Below are positions 15,841 through 22,850 of a stretch of DNA of 64,000 nt, piece after piece. How positions within the stretch are numbered: the stretch's first letter is position 1; each line of letters opens with the position of its first letter. Origin of the DNA: Paludibacter sp. (GTDB lineage: Bacteria; Bacteroidota; Bacteroidia; Bacteroidales; Paludibacteraceae); assembly GCA_019163375.1 (NCBI GenBank), contig JAFLKK010000004.1, positions 496,001-560,000 on the forward strand, given 5' to 3'. The notes beneath the pieces were generated by a model. That model was not told the origin of the DNA. It was given only the letters and a program-made list of their open reading frames with translations, and made no database searches. Position numbers and translations under genes: made by a program.

Positions 15841-16012
15841 ACCACTAAGACACTAAGTGCATTAAGGATTACCAACTATTTGATGTAATGTGAGCTAGAT
15901 ATAAGCATTAGTCCCTTAGTACCTAAAAATCAATAGAGAGCAGATTATGAATTGATTTATTTCAGGTATTTTTAAGCTTTGTGCAACTTTGTGCCTTTAG
16001 TGTCTTAGTGGT
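15841..16012. repeat. Long inverted-repeat element 2
   Basis: Arm accactaagacactaagtgc (15841-15860) pairs with its near-complement ending ctttagtgtcttagtggt (15995-16012), around about 130 bp of AT-rich DNA. It belongs to the same type as the element between mlaE and mlaF. No coding content. Confidence 0.7.
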
Positions 16013-16030
16013 AATTCTTTCGTGTGGCTG

Positions 16031-16651
16031 TTATATATTGAAGGCCAGTTTTATTCCTTGAATCAGCATATTGGCTCCCAATACACCGATGATAAGTCCC
16101 ATAATTTTACCCACAATAATGAATTTTTTATCGCCCACAAACCGCACGATGTAACTGCTGTAGATAAATGCATAAAAGGTAAGTATAGTGATGACGCCGA
16201 AAATAAACACAGTAATGACAAGGTTGAGAGGATTTGCTTTTACCACAAAATTCATGGCCGTAACAATGGTTCCCGGTCCTGCCAGAATAGGGATGGCAAG
16301 GGGCGAGATGGCTATTCCATCATCAAAGTTCGATTCGTTATCCACATGCACACTCGTTTTTTTTGAATGAAGCATGTCGAAGCCGATAAAGAAGATAAGC
16401 ACGCCCCCAAATACTTTAAAGGCGGGAATGGTTAAACCGAAAATCTGGAAAATATACTGACCGATCAATATAAAGGCCAGTACAATAAGGAAGGCTACAA
16501 TGGTTGAAGTTTTGGCTATCTCTTTTTTCTTCTTCTCATTTTGTCCCTCGGTAAGTTTTACAAAAATAGGGATATTGGCAATGGGATTCATAATGGCAAA
16601 AAAGGCCATAAAGACGGTAAGTGTGTAACTCCAGAGATCTTCCATACGCAA
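16031..16651 (-). CDS. MarC-family (UPF0056) integral membrane protein
   Basis: A 206-residue protein with six hydrophobic segments, typical length for MarC. Conserved parts are visible: FMAFFAIMNPIANIPIFVKLTEG near the N-terminus, KVFGGVLIFFIGFDML near residue 80, and PLAIPILAGPGTIVTAM near 115-130. The family was once linked to multiple antibiotic resistance but that link was not upheld; its substrate is unknown. Its start lies 3 bp after the stop of the upstream small gene, so the two are probably co-transcribed. Confidence 0.92.
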   Translation of the reverse strand: MRMEDLWSYTLTVFMAFFAIMNPIANIPIFVKLTEGQNEKKKKEIAKTSTIVAFLIVLAFILIGQYIFQIFGLTIPAFKVFGGVLIFFIGFDMLHSKKTSVHVDNESNFDDGIAISPLAIPILAGPGTIVTAMNFVVKANPLNLVITVFIFGVITILTFYAFIYSSYIVRFVGDKKFIIVGKIMGLIIGVLGANMLIQGIKLAFNI

Positions 16652-16654
16652 GTT

Positions 16655-17080
16655 TTATTTATAATATTCCAATACAAAATTGTGAATTTGAGTCTCCGAC
16701 ATTTTATTGGTGTCTATGCACTCTATCTTCACTTTATTTAAATGCTTATTGTCCTCTAAAAGTTTAAATAATTCGAATTTTGTTTCGGTAGGTCCAAAAA
16801 TGACCACTTCCTGATAGTGGCTCACAATATCACCTATTTCTTTATAATAGGAAGATTTACGTTTGTGCTTAACGTGGCTTTCTTGCTGCTCAAAGAGTCC
16901 TTCCTTTCCATCTGTTTCTTTCGGTTTAAATACGATATTCCTCGATACAATCATATGATTGTATAACTCCATCAATAAAGCATTTGTATCATTCACCAGA
17001 ATGGCCAATTGTTTATTTTTCTTCATCTTGCATTTCTCGTTAGTTGATTCTACTCTCAATTTTTGAATACTATTTATCAT
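16655..17080 (-). CDS. Hypothetical protein, possibly release-factor domain-like
   Basis: A protein of up to 141 residues; an internal start at 17026 (MKKNKQLAIL) would give 123 and better fits a folded N-terminus. The middle is basic (HVKHKRKSSYYKEI) and the C-terminal half reads VVIFGPTETKFELFKLL followed by KVKIECIDTNKMSE, recalling the eRF1/Pelota domain-3-like fold in small bacterial proteins. That assignment is tentative. It directly precedes the MarC gene on the same strand. Confidence 0.55.
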   Translation of the reverse strand: MINSIQKLRVESTNEKCKMKKNKQLAILVNDTNALLMELYNHMIVSRNIVFKPKETDGKEGLFEQQESHVKHKRKSSYYKEIGDIVSHYQEVVIFGPTETKFELFKLLEDNKHLNKVKIECIDTNKMSETQIHNFVLEYYK

Positions 17081-17193
17081 GGCTATAGGGTTGGGGTTGT
17101 ATGTATCTTTAAAGTCAGAATACTGAAGTACTCCGACTTTAAATCTGTATTGTTTCCCCGTTTAGAGTGATACTACGTTATATCCGCTCAGGA

Positions 17194-18588
17194 TTATCTT
17201 TTGTTTGTTTCCTGATCCGGTGATTTGGCTTGTTCTTCCTTTACCCTTTGATTCACCGATTTTTCTTCTTTTGCCGGTTTGTTGTCATTGCTATGTCTTA
17301 CATTCTGCTGTTTCTCCTGCTGAGATCGGGTTACTTCTTTCGCTGGTCGTGCAGTGTTTTGCACATCCCGTCTGTCCTCATTCACAGTCCGGGGGATGTT
17401 CCGTTGACCGTTATTGTTCTGCTCATTCCGTCTTTCAGGTTGTTGAATTATCGGTTTGCTTTGCACTTCCTGAATCGGTTTGCCCGGTTGTTGGGTTTGC
17501 CTGTTTCTGTCGTGGTTGGCCGGCTGATTGATATTTCGGTTCTGGCGGTTGTTATATTGTTGATTCATATTTCGTTGTTGATTCGGCTGATTATTCTGTA
17601 TATCCGCTTTGTTCGGTTGTCGTATCGACTTGTTTCGATCAACTGGTTTCGTTTTGTCAGGTTCATTGTTTTTAATGTTCCTGTTTTGCTGTACCGGCGA
17701 AGTCACGTTGTTCTTATTCGCAGGTCTGGAGTTGTTCTGCGAACTATTGTTATTGACAGATTGAGTTGGCTGTCTGTTTCCCTGATTCCGTTTTACATCG
17801 TTCGGGCTGGCTACGCGTGTTGGCGAGGTTTTACGTCCGGCCTTATCTTTTCCAATGCGAGGTCGATAGATTTCCAATTGTCCGTTGCGAAGGTTTTGTC
17901 CCGGCTTATTGTATTCACGTATGGCAACCGGCTTGATTGTTCTGCCCGTAGCTCGTTGTACCGATTCTCTACTTGGACCCGAAACATAAGTTGTATTTCT
18001 TGTTCTGTCAACATAAGTTCTTTTTATTATTGTTGAATTTCTAACCATTCTATCTCGTTCGGATCGACCCACATAATACCGATTCATATCCGATCGTTCA
18101 AAATCTCTATCACGTACAAATAGCCAGTGATCATTATTTCCATAGTACGATCGACCAAAGCTAATGCTCAGACTTATTCCCGGTTCCATAGGCGACCAAC
18201 CGTAATATCCGTTGTACTGACGCCAGTTGACCCATGCAGGTCCCCATTCGTTGTCGGGCACCCAAAACCAACCGAATGAATTATCAAAACTCCAACGACC
18301 ATAGTGGAAAGTTGCCCATCCCCAATCGTAGTCGGAAGCCCAGGTCCAACCATATTCAGTCAATATCCAATGCCCGTCGGTTGAGTAGGGAACAAAGTCT
18401 GGCTCGGCATTCGGAATCCAAACGTAGCCATAGTCTCTGTAATCGATCCATTGCCCGTAAGGACTTAGTTCATCGTAAAATACCTGTAAACTGATGGTTG
18501 ATTCTTGCGCTTCCACCTGACGGGGTAAAACAACGCAGGATGTTGCCATCAAAAGCAGAAGGGTAAGGATTTTCAAGTTGGGTTTCAT
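17194..18588 (-). CDS. DUF6600 secreted protein with Asn/Gln/Arg-rich tail
   Basis: A 464-residue exported protein. Signal peptide about residues 1-27 (a Cys18 inside MATSCVVLP could make it a lipoprotein). Residues 36-150 carry aromatic WxWxP repeats: YDELSPYGQWIDYRDYGYVW, then WASDYDWGWATFHYGRW and FGWFWVPDNEWGPAWVNWR, the DUF6600 signature. A linker with several Arg/Tyr blocks follows. From about residue 255 to the end the sequence is low-complexity, rich in Asn, Gln, Arg, Pro and Lys, and likely disordered. The function is unknown; a role at the cell surface or matrix is plausible. A regulon promoter (18623-18687) lies directly upstream. Confidence 0.88.
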   Translation of the reverse strand: MKPNLKILTLLLLMATSCVVLPRQVEAQESTISLQVFYDELSPYGQWIDYRDYGYVWIPNAEPDFVPYSTDGHWILTEYGWTWASDYDWGWATFHYGRWSFDNSFGWFWVPDNEWGPAWVNWRQYNGYYGWSPMEPGISLSISFGRSYYGNNDHWLFVRDRDFERSDMNRYYVGRSERDRMVRNSTIIKRTYVDRTRNTTYVSGPSRESVQRATGRTIKPVAIREYNKPGQNLRNGQLEIYRPRIGKDKAGRKTSPTRVASPNDVKRNQGNRQPTQSVNNNSSQNNSRPANKNNVTSPVQQNRNIKNNEPDKTKPVDRNKSIRQPNKADIQNNQPNQQRNMNQQYNNRQNRNINQPANHDRNRQTQQPGKPIQEVQSKPIIQQPERRNEQNNNGQRNIPRTVNEDRRDVQNTARPAKEVTRSQQEKQQNVRHSNDNKPAKEEKSVNQRVKEEQAKSPDQETNKR

Positions 18589-18622
18589 ATCGTTCGATTT
18601 ATCGTTGAATAATTCTAATGCT

Positions 18623-18687
18623 CAAAGGTAGAGGATTACACTTACCAAAGTGTTACACAATTTTCAGTATGAGTTACATAATTCCAA
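18623..18687 (-). promoter_or_regulatory. Regulon promoter F (DUF6600 gene)
   Basis: Minus strand: TTGGAAT (variant of TGTGAAT), 2 bp, TGTAAC, 15 bp, TGTAAC, 21 bp, TACCTTTG (-7 at 18623-18630). The -7 lies 35 bases before the ATG. Both half-sites are perfect, which makes this the best copy of the direct repeat. Confidence 0.85.
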
Positions 18688-18757
18688 GATTAATATTTAA
18701 TTATTAATTATAAATTATAAATTGTCAATTATTAATTGGATATACCCCACAAAAAAA

Positions 18758-18784
18758 AGTCACTCCTATCAGATAAGAGTGACT
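18758..18784 (-). terminator. Terminator after the OmpA lipoprotein gene
   Basis: Stem AGTCACTC (18758-18765) / GAGTGACT (18777-18784) with an 11-base loop; on the minus strand it is followed by eight T residues (18751-18758 complement). AT-rich inverted repeats (attaattataaatt type) flank the hairpin on both sides. Confidence 0.85.
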
Positions 18785-18825
18785 CTTAATTTTACCATTG
18801 ACAATTTATAATTAATAATTAGCGA

Positions 18826-19623
18826 TTATTGCGCCAGCAATTTATACAACTCATTCAAGTCGGGCGAAAGGATAACCTCTGTTCTACGATTGGCGGCACG
18901 ACCTTCAAGAGTACTGTTTTCTTTAATCGGTTTAAATTCGCCTCTACCCGTTGCGCTAATGCGTTTTGGATCAAAACCGTTTCCATTGGTCATTATGCGT
19001 ACAATAGATGTTGCTCTGGCAGTACTTAAATCCCAGTTGTCGGTAAATTGTTTTGTTTTGATGGGCACATTATCGGTGTGACCTTCAATCACTACCGAAA
19101 TATCTTTGGTGCTGTTCAACACCTGGGCAAGTGTTTTAAGTGCGGCTACACCTTTTGGATCCACCACATCGCTACCCGATTTAAACAATAGTTTTTCCTG
19201 AAGCGAAACATATACATTTCCGTCTTTGATGTTCACCGACAATTCATCAGCTTTGTATTTCAGCAATGCGTCGGAGATGGAGTTTTTCAGTTTACTCATC
19301 ACATCCTTTTGTGCCTGAATCATATTTTGCAGGTTACTCATTCGTTTTGCCTGATCGGCAATAGTCATTTTCGATGCGGCTGCCAGTGCTTTTAAATCGC
19401 TGTTGGCCGATGCATTTTGGTTTTGCAAAGCAGCTTTTTCCGCACTAAGTGTTTTTACCTGCGTGTTGCAATCGTTCAGTTGACCGTGAGTAGTGGTACT
19501 GTCTTGTTGTAGTTGACTTACCCATGCACGTGAAGCTACCAGTTTTTTACCCGGACCGCACGACGTAAATACGACGCTAAACATCAGCACTGAAAGTACG
19601 AGAATGTTTGTTGTTTTTTTCAT
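18826..19623 (-). CDS. OmpA-family peptidoglycan-binding lipoprotein
   Basis: A 265-residue outer-membrane lipoprotein. The lipobox cysteine is Cys22 (VVFTSC). Residues 35-125 form a coiled coil (LQQDSTTTHGQLNDCNTQ, then LNAEKAALQNQN-like heptads), and residues about 145-255 form the OmpA C-terminal domain that grips peptidoglycan: LLFKSGSDVVDPKG, VVIEGHTDNVPIKT, NWDLSTARATSIV and GRAANRRTEVIL. It lacks a beta-barrel, so it is a Pal/YiaD-like tether. The gene stands alone between a regulon promoter (19659-19723) and a strong terminator (18758-18784). Confidence 0.93.
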   Translation of the reverse strand: MKKTTNILVLSVLMFSVVFTSCGPGKKLVASRAWVSQLQQDSTTTHGQLNDCNTQVKTLSAEKAALQNQNASANSDLKALAAASKMTIADQAKRMSNLQNMIQAQKDVMSKLKNSISDALLKYKADELSVNIKDGNVYVSLQEKLLFKSGSDVVDPKGVAALKTLAQVLNSTKDISVVIEGHTDNVPIKTKQFTDNWDLSTARATSIVRIMTNGNGFDPKRISATGRGEFKPIKENSTLEGRAANRRTEVILSPDLNELYKLLAQ

Positions 19624-19658
19624 TTTTTTAGTTGTTATGTGAGTAATCGTTTAAAGCA

Positions 19659-19723
19659 CAAAGGTGCACATGTTTTGCGCGCTGGCAGTTACATAACTTT
19701 GACGATAGTTTATATAATTCACA
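19659..19723 (-). promoter_or_regulatory. Regulon promoter G (OmpA lipoprotein)
   Basis: Minus strand: TGTGAAT, 2 bp, TATAAA (weak half-site), 15 bp, TGTAAC, 21 bp, CACCTTTG (19659-19666). The promoter-proximal half-site is perfect, the distal one degenerate. The -7 is 36 bases before the ATG. Confidence 0.8.
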
Positions 19724-19897
19724 CATTGTCGGGCTAGGGTAAGCGGGAATAATTAATGCTGATGTATTGAGAGAAGGGATAGCCGAAGAATCATTCCACA
19801 CCGCGGAGTTTATGCTTAAATATGAACTAAAATGAATAGCATATGTTTTGGGGTACACCCTACGACTCTTTTCCAACTCACGAGGCCGGCACAAAAA

Positions 19898-19932
19898 AAA
19901 CAGGAGCTGAAAAATACATTCAGTTCCTGTTT
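19898..19932 (-). terminator. Terminator of the small secreted-protein gene
   Basis: Stem AAACAGGAGCTGAA (19898-19911) / TTCAGTTCCTGTTT (19919-19932), one G-T pair, loop of 7. On the minus strand it is followed by a run of T residues. The stretch 19624-19897 contains only promoter G and unstructured DNA. Confidence 0.8.
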
Positions 19933-19961
19933 CATTTAAAGATAAGTCCGGTACCATTACC

Positions 19962-20381
19962 TTAGCTGTTTACAATACCACCTTTGGCATCAATGTTAAT
20001 GCTTTTGGTTTCTCCGGTTTTTGTATTTTTAAAGGTAACCAGATAATACATGATTTCATTGGCTTCATTTTTCATGGCATAGGCTACTTCTTCAGTATCC
20101 CAACCTTGCGTTTTGAAATTTGTACCGAGGTCTTTTACCGGCTGTGGTAAATCTGACGATTTCATTTCAGCTTTTGCCAACTTAGCTGTAGTGGTGGTAC
20201 TAACCGTTTTTATTGTCGAATCTTTCGCAACGGTAACTTCTGTTTTAGCAGGTTCAACTTTTGTTGAGGTACTAACAGTAGTCGTTGTCGAATCTTTTGC
20301 AACTTTTACAACCCCTTGGGCGAAAGTTGAAGCAACAGTTGTCATTAAAAGACTCGCTGCAATAAACATTACTTTTCTCAT
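19962..20381 (-). CDS. Small secreted protein, 139 aa
   Basis: A 139-residue exported protein that I do not recognise. Signal peptide MRKVMFIAASLLMTTVASTFAQ with cleavage after FAQ. Residues 23-75 contain two near-repeats of a Ser/Thr/Lys/Val run (KVAKDSTTTTVSTSTKVEPAK and AKDSTIKTVSTTTTAKLAK), probably flexible. The C-terminal 60 residues form a compact domain (LGTNFKTQGWDTEEVAYAM, then YYLVTFKNTKTGETKSIN), similar in style to small periplasmic PepSY-like proteins; this is only a resemblance. Promoter H carries the regulon site, and a terminator follows, so it is a single-gene unit. Confidence 0.75.
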   Translation of the reverse strand: MRKVMFIAASLLMTTVASTFAQGVVKVAKDSTTTTVSTSTKVEPAKTEVTVAKDSTIKTVSTTTTAKLAKAEMKSSDLPQPVKDLGTNFKTQGWDTEEVAYAMKNEANEIMYYLVTFKNTKTGETKSINIDAKGGIVNS

Positions 20382-20418
20382 AACTTATTTGTTTTTTAAA
20401 TGAATAATAATTACCCGA

Positions 20419-20483
20419 CAAAGATCTATAACTTTCAGTACTGACTTGTTACATAACTATTCGGATTACTTGTAATATTCACA
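20419..20483 (-). promoter_or_regulatory. Regulon promoter H (small secreted protein)
   Basis: Minus strand: TGTGAAT, 2 bp, TACAAG (weak), 15 bp, TGTAAC, 21 bp, GATCTTTG (20419-20426). The -7 is 38 bases before the ATG. As in site G, the proximal half-site is the better one. Confidence 0.8.
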
Positions 20484-20796
20484 CATTTAGCTCAATAACT
20501 ACCCTATAAAAATAAATAAACATTAATTTTTTGTGAAAGCTTGTTGATTTTTTGCACATTGGAGCTGTTTTTTTTGTTGAAGTAAGGTCAACGCGATGAG
20601 CCCGTCCGTTTGATGCATGTATGTTTGCATTTTCAGACCCCAACCCCCAAAATGTGGGCTTAAATCACTGCGTTTGTTAATATCTAAAGTGTTGCTACAG
20701 TTTAAATGGATTAACATTGTTCAAAATCCCTGTTTGTGGGTGGGAGTCAAAAATATATTTAGGAAATGAATCAACACTAAACACAATTCACTACGT
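20484..20796. other. Intergenic stretch without gene
   Basis: Apart from promoter H on its left edge, this AT-rich stretch shows no gene. A poly-C/A patch (agaccccaacccccaaaatg, 20635-20654) is the only unusual composition. The plus-strand gene at 20797 must have its promoter here, but I see no clear TAnnTTTG. Confidence 0.4.
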
Positions 20797-21549
20797 ATGA
20801 AAAATAAAGGTTTTCACCCCTCGTTCCTGCAACTCATCTATCTCATCCTTTTTATATTCCTTTTTGTTCTGATTATCAGCACTCCCGAATTTATTATCGG
20901 ATCGGTGCGTATATCCGAAGAGTTGATTGTGCAGGAGGAAGCAATGAAAGGGCTGGTGCTTGGTATCTTGTTTATGGTAAGTATTCTGATACTCAACCTG
21001 TACAAGCTCGAAGTAGCCAAACACAAAGATCAGATAGAGAAGATAAATACCGACAAGCAGAAAGTGGAGGAAAGGCTTCAGATTTCCGATCAATACATAG
21101 GGACGATAAATGTGCAGTTAAAGGAGATAAAAAATGTTTTTTTCAGCATCGACAATTACCCGCAAACCAAAGCCGATTTTAAACGCACCTTTACCTTCTT
21201 TGGCGAAAAGGTGTTGAACATTGTAAATTCTAACTGGGTACTGATCCGGATTGTAAACAGCGGCACACAACGAACGATTAGCGAACATTACAAAGCGCGC
21301 AGCAGATCGATCAACAAATACCCACAGATAAGCAATAAACTGATGATTGACGCACAAGCTATCGACTCGCATACCTCTATCATTTCCAATCCCAAGGATA
21401 TAGATATACTTGTGTTTTGCGTATTGCCGCTCGAAACCATAAGCAGTGATGAACAAATTTTTCTTCAGGCTATTATTGATGAAATTACCAAGATGTATAT
21501 TATTTTCAACTCCTCCTATTTTAAAAACAATGCCGGAGCCAATATATAA
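20797..21549 (+). CDS. Two-TM protein with coiled coil and GAF-like domain
   Basis: A 250-residue membrane protein that I cannot name. Two hydrophobic segments lie at about residues 10-29 (LQLIYLILFIFLFVLIIS) and 50-68 (LVLGILFMVSILILNLY). A charged helix follows at about 70-115 (KHKDQIEKINTDKQKVEERL), a likely coiled coil. Residues about 120-245 look like a GAF-type sensory domain (VLNIVNSNWVLIRIVNSG, ending LETISSDEQIFLQAIIDEITKMY). It has no kinase or cyclase motif, so it may be a sensor that acts through protein contact. It is a single gene, convergent with the AraC gene across a large hairpin. Confidence 0.65.
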   Translation: MKNKGFHPSFLQLIYLILFIFLFVLIISTPEFIIGSVRISEELIVQEEAMKGLVLGILFMVSILILNLYKLEVAKHKDQIEKINTDKQKVEERLQISDQYIGTINVQLKEIKNVFFSIDNYPQTKADFKRTFTFFGEKVLNIVNSNWVLIRIVNSGTQRTISEHYKARSRSINKYPQISNKLMIDAQAIDSHTSIISNPKDIDILVFCVLPLETISSDEQIFLQAIIDEITKMYIIFNSSYFKNNAGANI

Positions 21550-21660
21550 GTAATTGATAAAATATTAGGACAATATGAGTTCAAGATAAAAATCGAATTT
21601 GAATCACAGTTAAATAGTTGGACAACAATTAGAACAGTTGCACAAATTGATTTTGGGGTC

Positions 21661-21803
21661 GGTGCGCTGCACCTTTGTAACTTTCATTAATGATAACACT
21701 ACAAATAGTACGGTGCTCTGCACCTAAGTTGGAGTTGGAGGTGCAGAGCACCGTACTATTTGTAGTATTCAAGCCTACCCATACCCAAAAGGTGCAGCGC
21801 ACC
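21661..21803. repeat. Nested palindrome (27-bp perfect stem inside 15-bp outer arms)
   Basis: Inner arms 21698-21724 and 21740-21766 are perfect 27-bp complements (core GTACGGTGCTCTGCACC) with a 15-base loop. Outer arms GGTGCGCTGCACCTT (21661-21675) and AAGGTGCAGCGCACC (21789-21803) are also perfect. It sits between two convergent genes and could end both transcripts, but the double nesting is more like a REP doublet. Confidence 0.85.
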
Positions 21804-21828
21804 GAACCATTCAATCTATTTCAACAGA

Positions 21829-22746
21829 TCAATAACCCCTTACCTTTTTTCGGTAGCTTACCGGGGCAACACCTGTTATTCTTTTAAATGTTTTTGAGAA
21901 ATGAGACCTGTCATAGTAACCACATTTTGAAGCAATATCATCAATCTCCAGGTCCGAATAATGCAAAAAAATGATGGCCGCATCGATCCGTTTTTTTTGT
22001 ATATATTGCTGCACGGAGCAATGTAACGAATCCCGAAATAACCTCGCAAACGAATTGGTGGCCAGATTTACAATCGAGCTCAGATAACTATTGGTGAGCT
22101 CATTCGATATATTTGCCTCAATATATTTTATTACTTTCAAAATACGATTGTCAATTGTATTTGTTTCCCAAACTGCGGCAGATAAATTCTGCAACGCATA
22201 TAATATTAATCCTGTAATCTTAATATTAGAACGAAAATCTATTGAATTCTGATTTTTGAGTCTGTCTTGTTCAATTGATTTTATTTCCTGTTCCCAATAG
22301 TCGGACAACTCTATCTTGTAGATGTCACATTTTATTTTGTTGAATAAATAATCCAGATGAAAGTGAACAAAGAACTGGTCTGTTAAACCTGTTTTTCTAT
22401 ATTGCTCTATTTGTTCTTCGCTTGCAATTTTTACGCCTTTTATGCTTTCATTTTTCAGATTTTTTACATTTATGTGCGATGAGAATGCAGTATAAGGTGG
22501 TATCAGAACCAACATATCGCGAGCTAATTCTACTTCGTGACCTTTAAAACTCACAAAGGAACCACCCAACCGGCTATGATAAATTCGCCAAAATGGTAAG
22601 GATAAGTTTTCACACTCCCATTCGGATAACATCCAGTAACGACTGCAATGAATTTCAATCTTTATATCAGCAATCTCTTGCTTTACTTCCCAGGGGTCGT
22701 ATTTCTGTTGTTCGGGTAAATTATGCATTTTGTTTATTTTATACAC
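21829..22746 (-). CDS. AraC-family regulator of the fucose cluster
   Basis: A 305-residue regulator. The N-terminal half (about 1-190) has the short beta-strands of a cupin-like effector domain (RLGGSFVSFKGHEVELARDM, VLIPPYTAFSSH). The C-terminal 100 residues hold the two helix-turn-helix motifs: NSYLSSIVNLATNSFARLFRD and DIASKCGYYDRSHFSKTFKR followed by VAPVSYRKK. It is divergent from the fucosidase gene with only about 100 bp between the starts, the usual layout for a regulator that senses the sugar released. ATG 22746 or the internal ATG at 22728 (MHNLPEQ) are both possible starts. Confidence 0.88.
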   Translation of the reverse strand: MYKINKMHNLPEQQKYDPWEVKQEIADIKIEIHCSRYWMLSEWECENLSLPFWRIYHSRLGGSFVSFKGHEVELARDMLVLIPPYTAFSSHINVKNLKNESIKGVKIASEEQIEQYRKTGLTDQFFVHFHLDYLFNKIKCDIYKIELSDYWEQEIKSIEQDRLKNQNSIDFRSNIKITGLILYALQNLSAAVWETNTIDNRILKVIKYIEANISNELTNSYLSSIVNLATNSFARLFRDSLHCSVQQYIQKKRIDAAIIFLHYSDLEIDDIASKCGYYDRSHFSKTFKRITGVAPVSYRKKVRGY

Positions 22747-22850
22747 ATATTGGTTATAATTTTACAACCTTTTGAGCTGATTCACAATTATCTTTGCTAC
22801 TTGTAATAAATAATTTACACAAAAATAACCATTTAAATCAGACAAGACGA

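Noticed and set aside
19628-19957. Minus-strand open frame of 109 codons between two regulon genes
   Set aside because: It runs through promoter G and a terminator hairpin and has no recognisable features.
11428-20483. LytTR response-regulator binding sites as explanation for the direct repeats
   Set aside because: The 21-bp spacing fits LytTR sites as well, but the half-site sequence does not match the known LytTR consensus and no LytTR protein is encoded here; the AraC protein is the better candidate.
20523-20717. Short minus-strand open frame of 64 codons
   Set aside because: No start context, no protein-like composition, and it lies in a promoter-bearing spacer.
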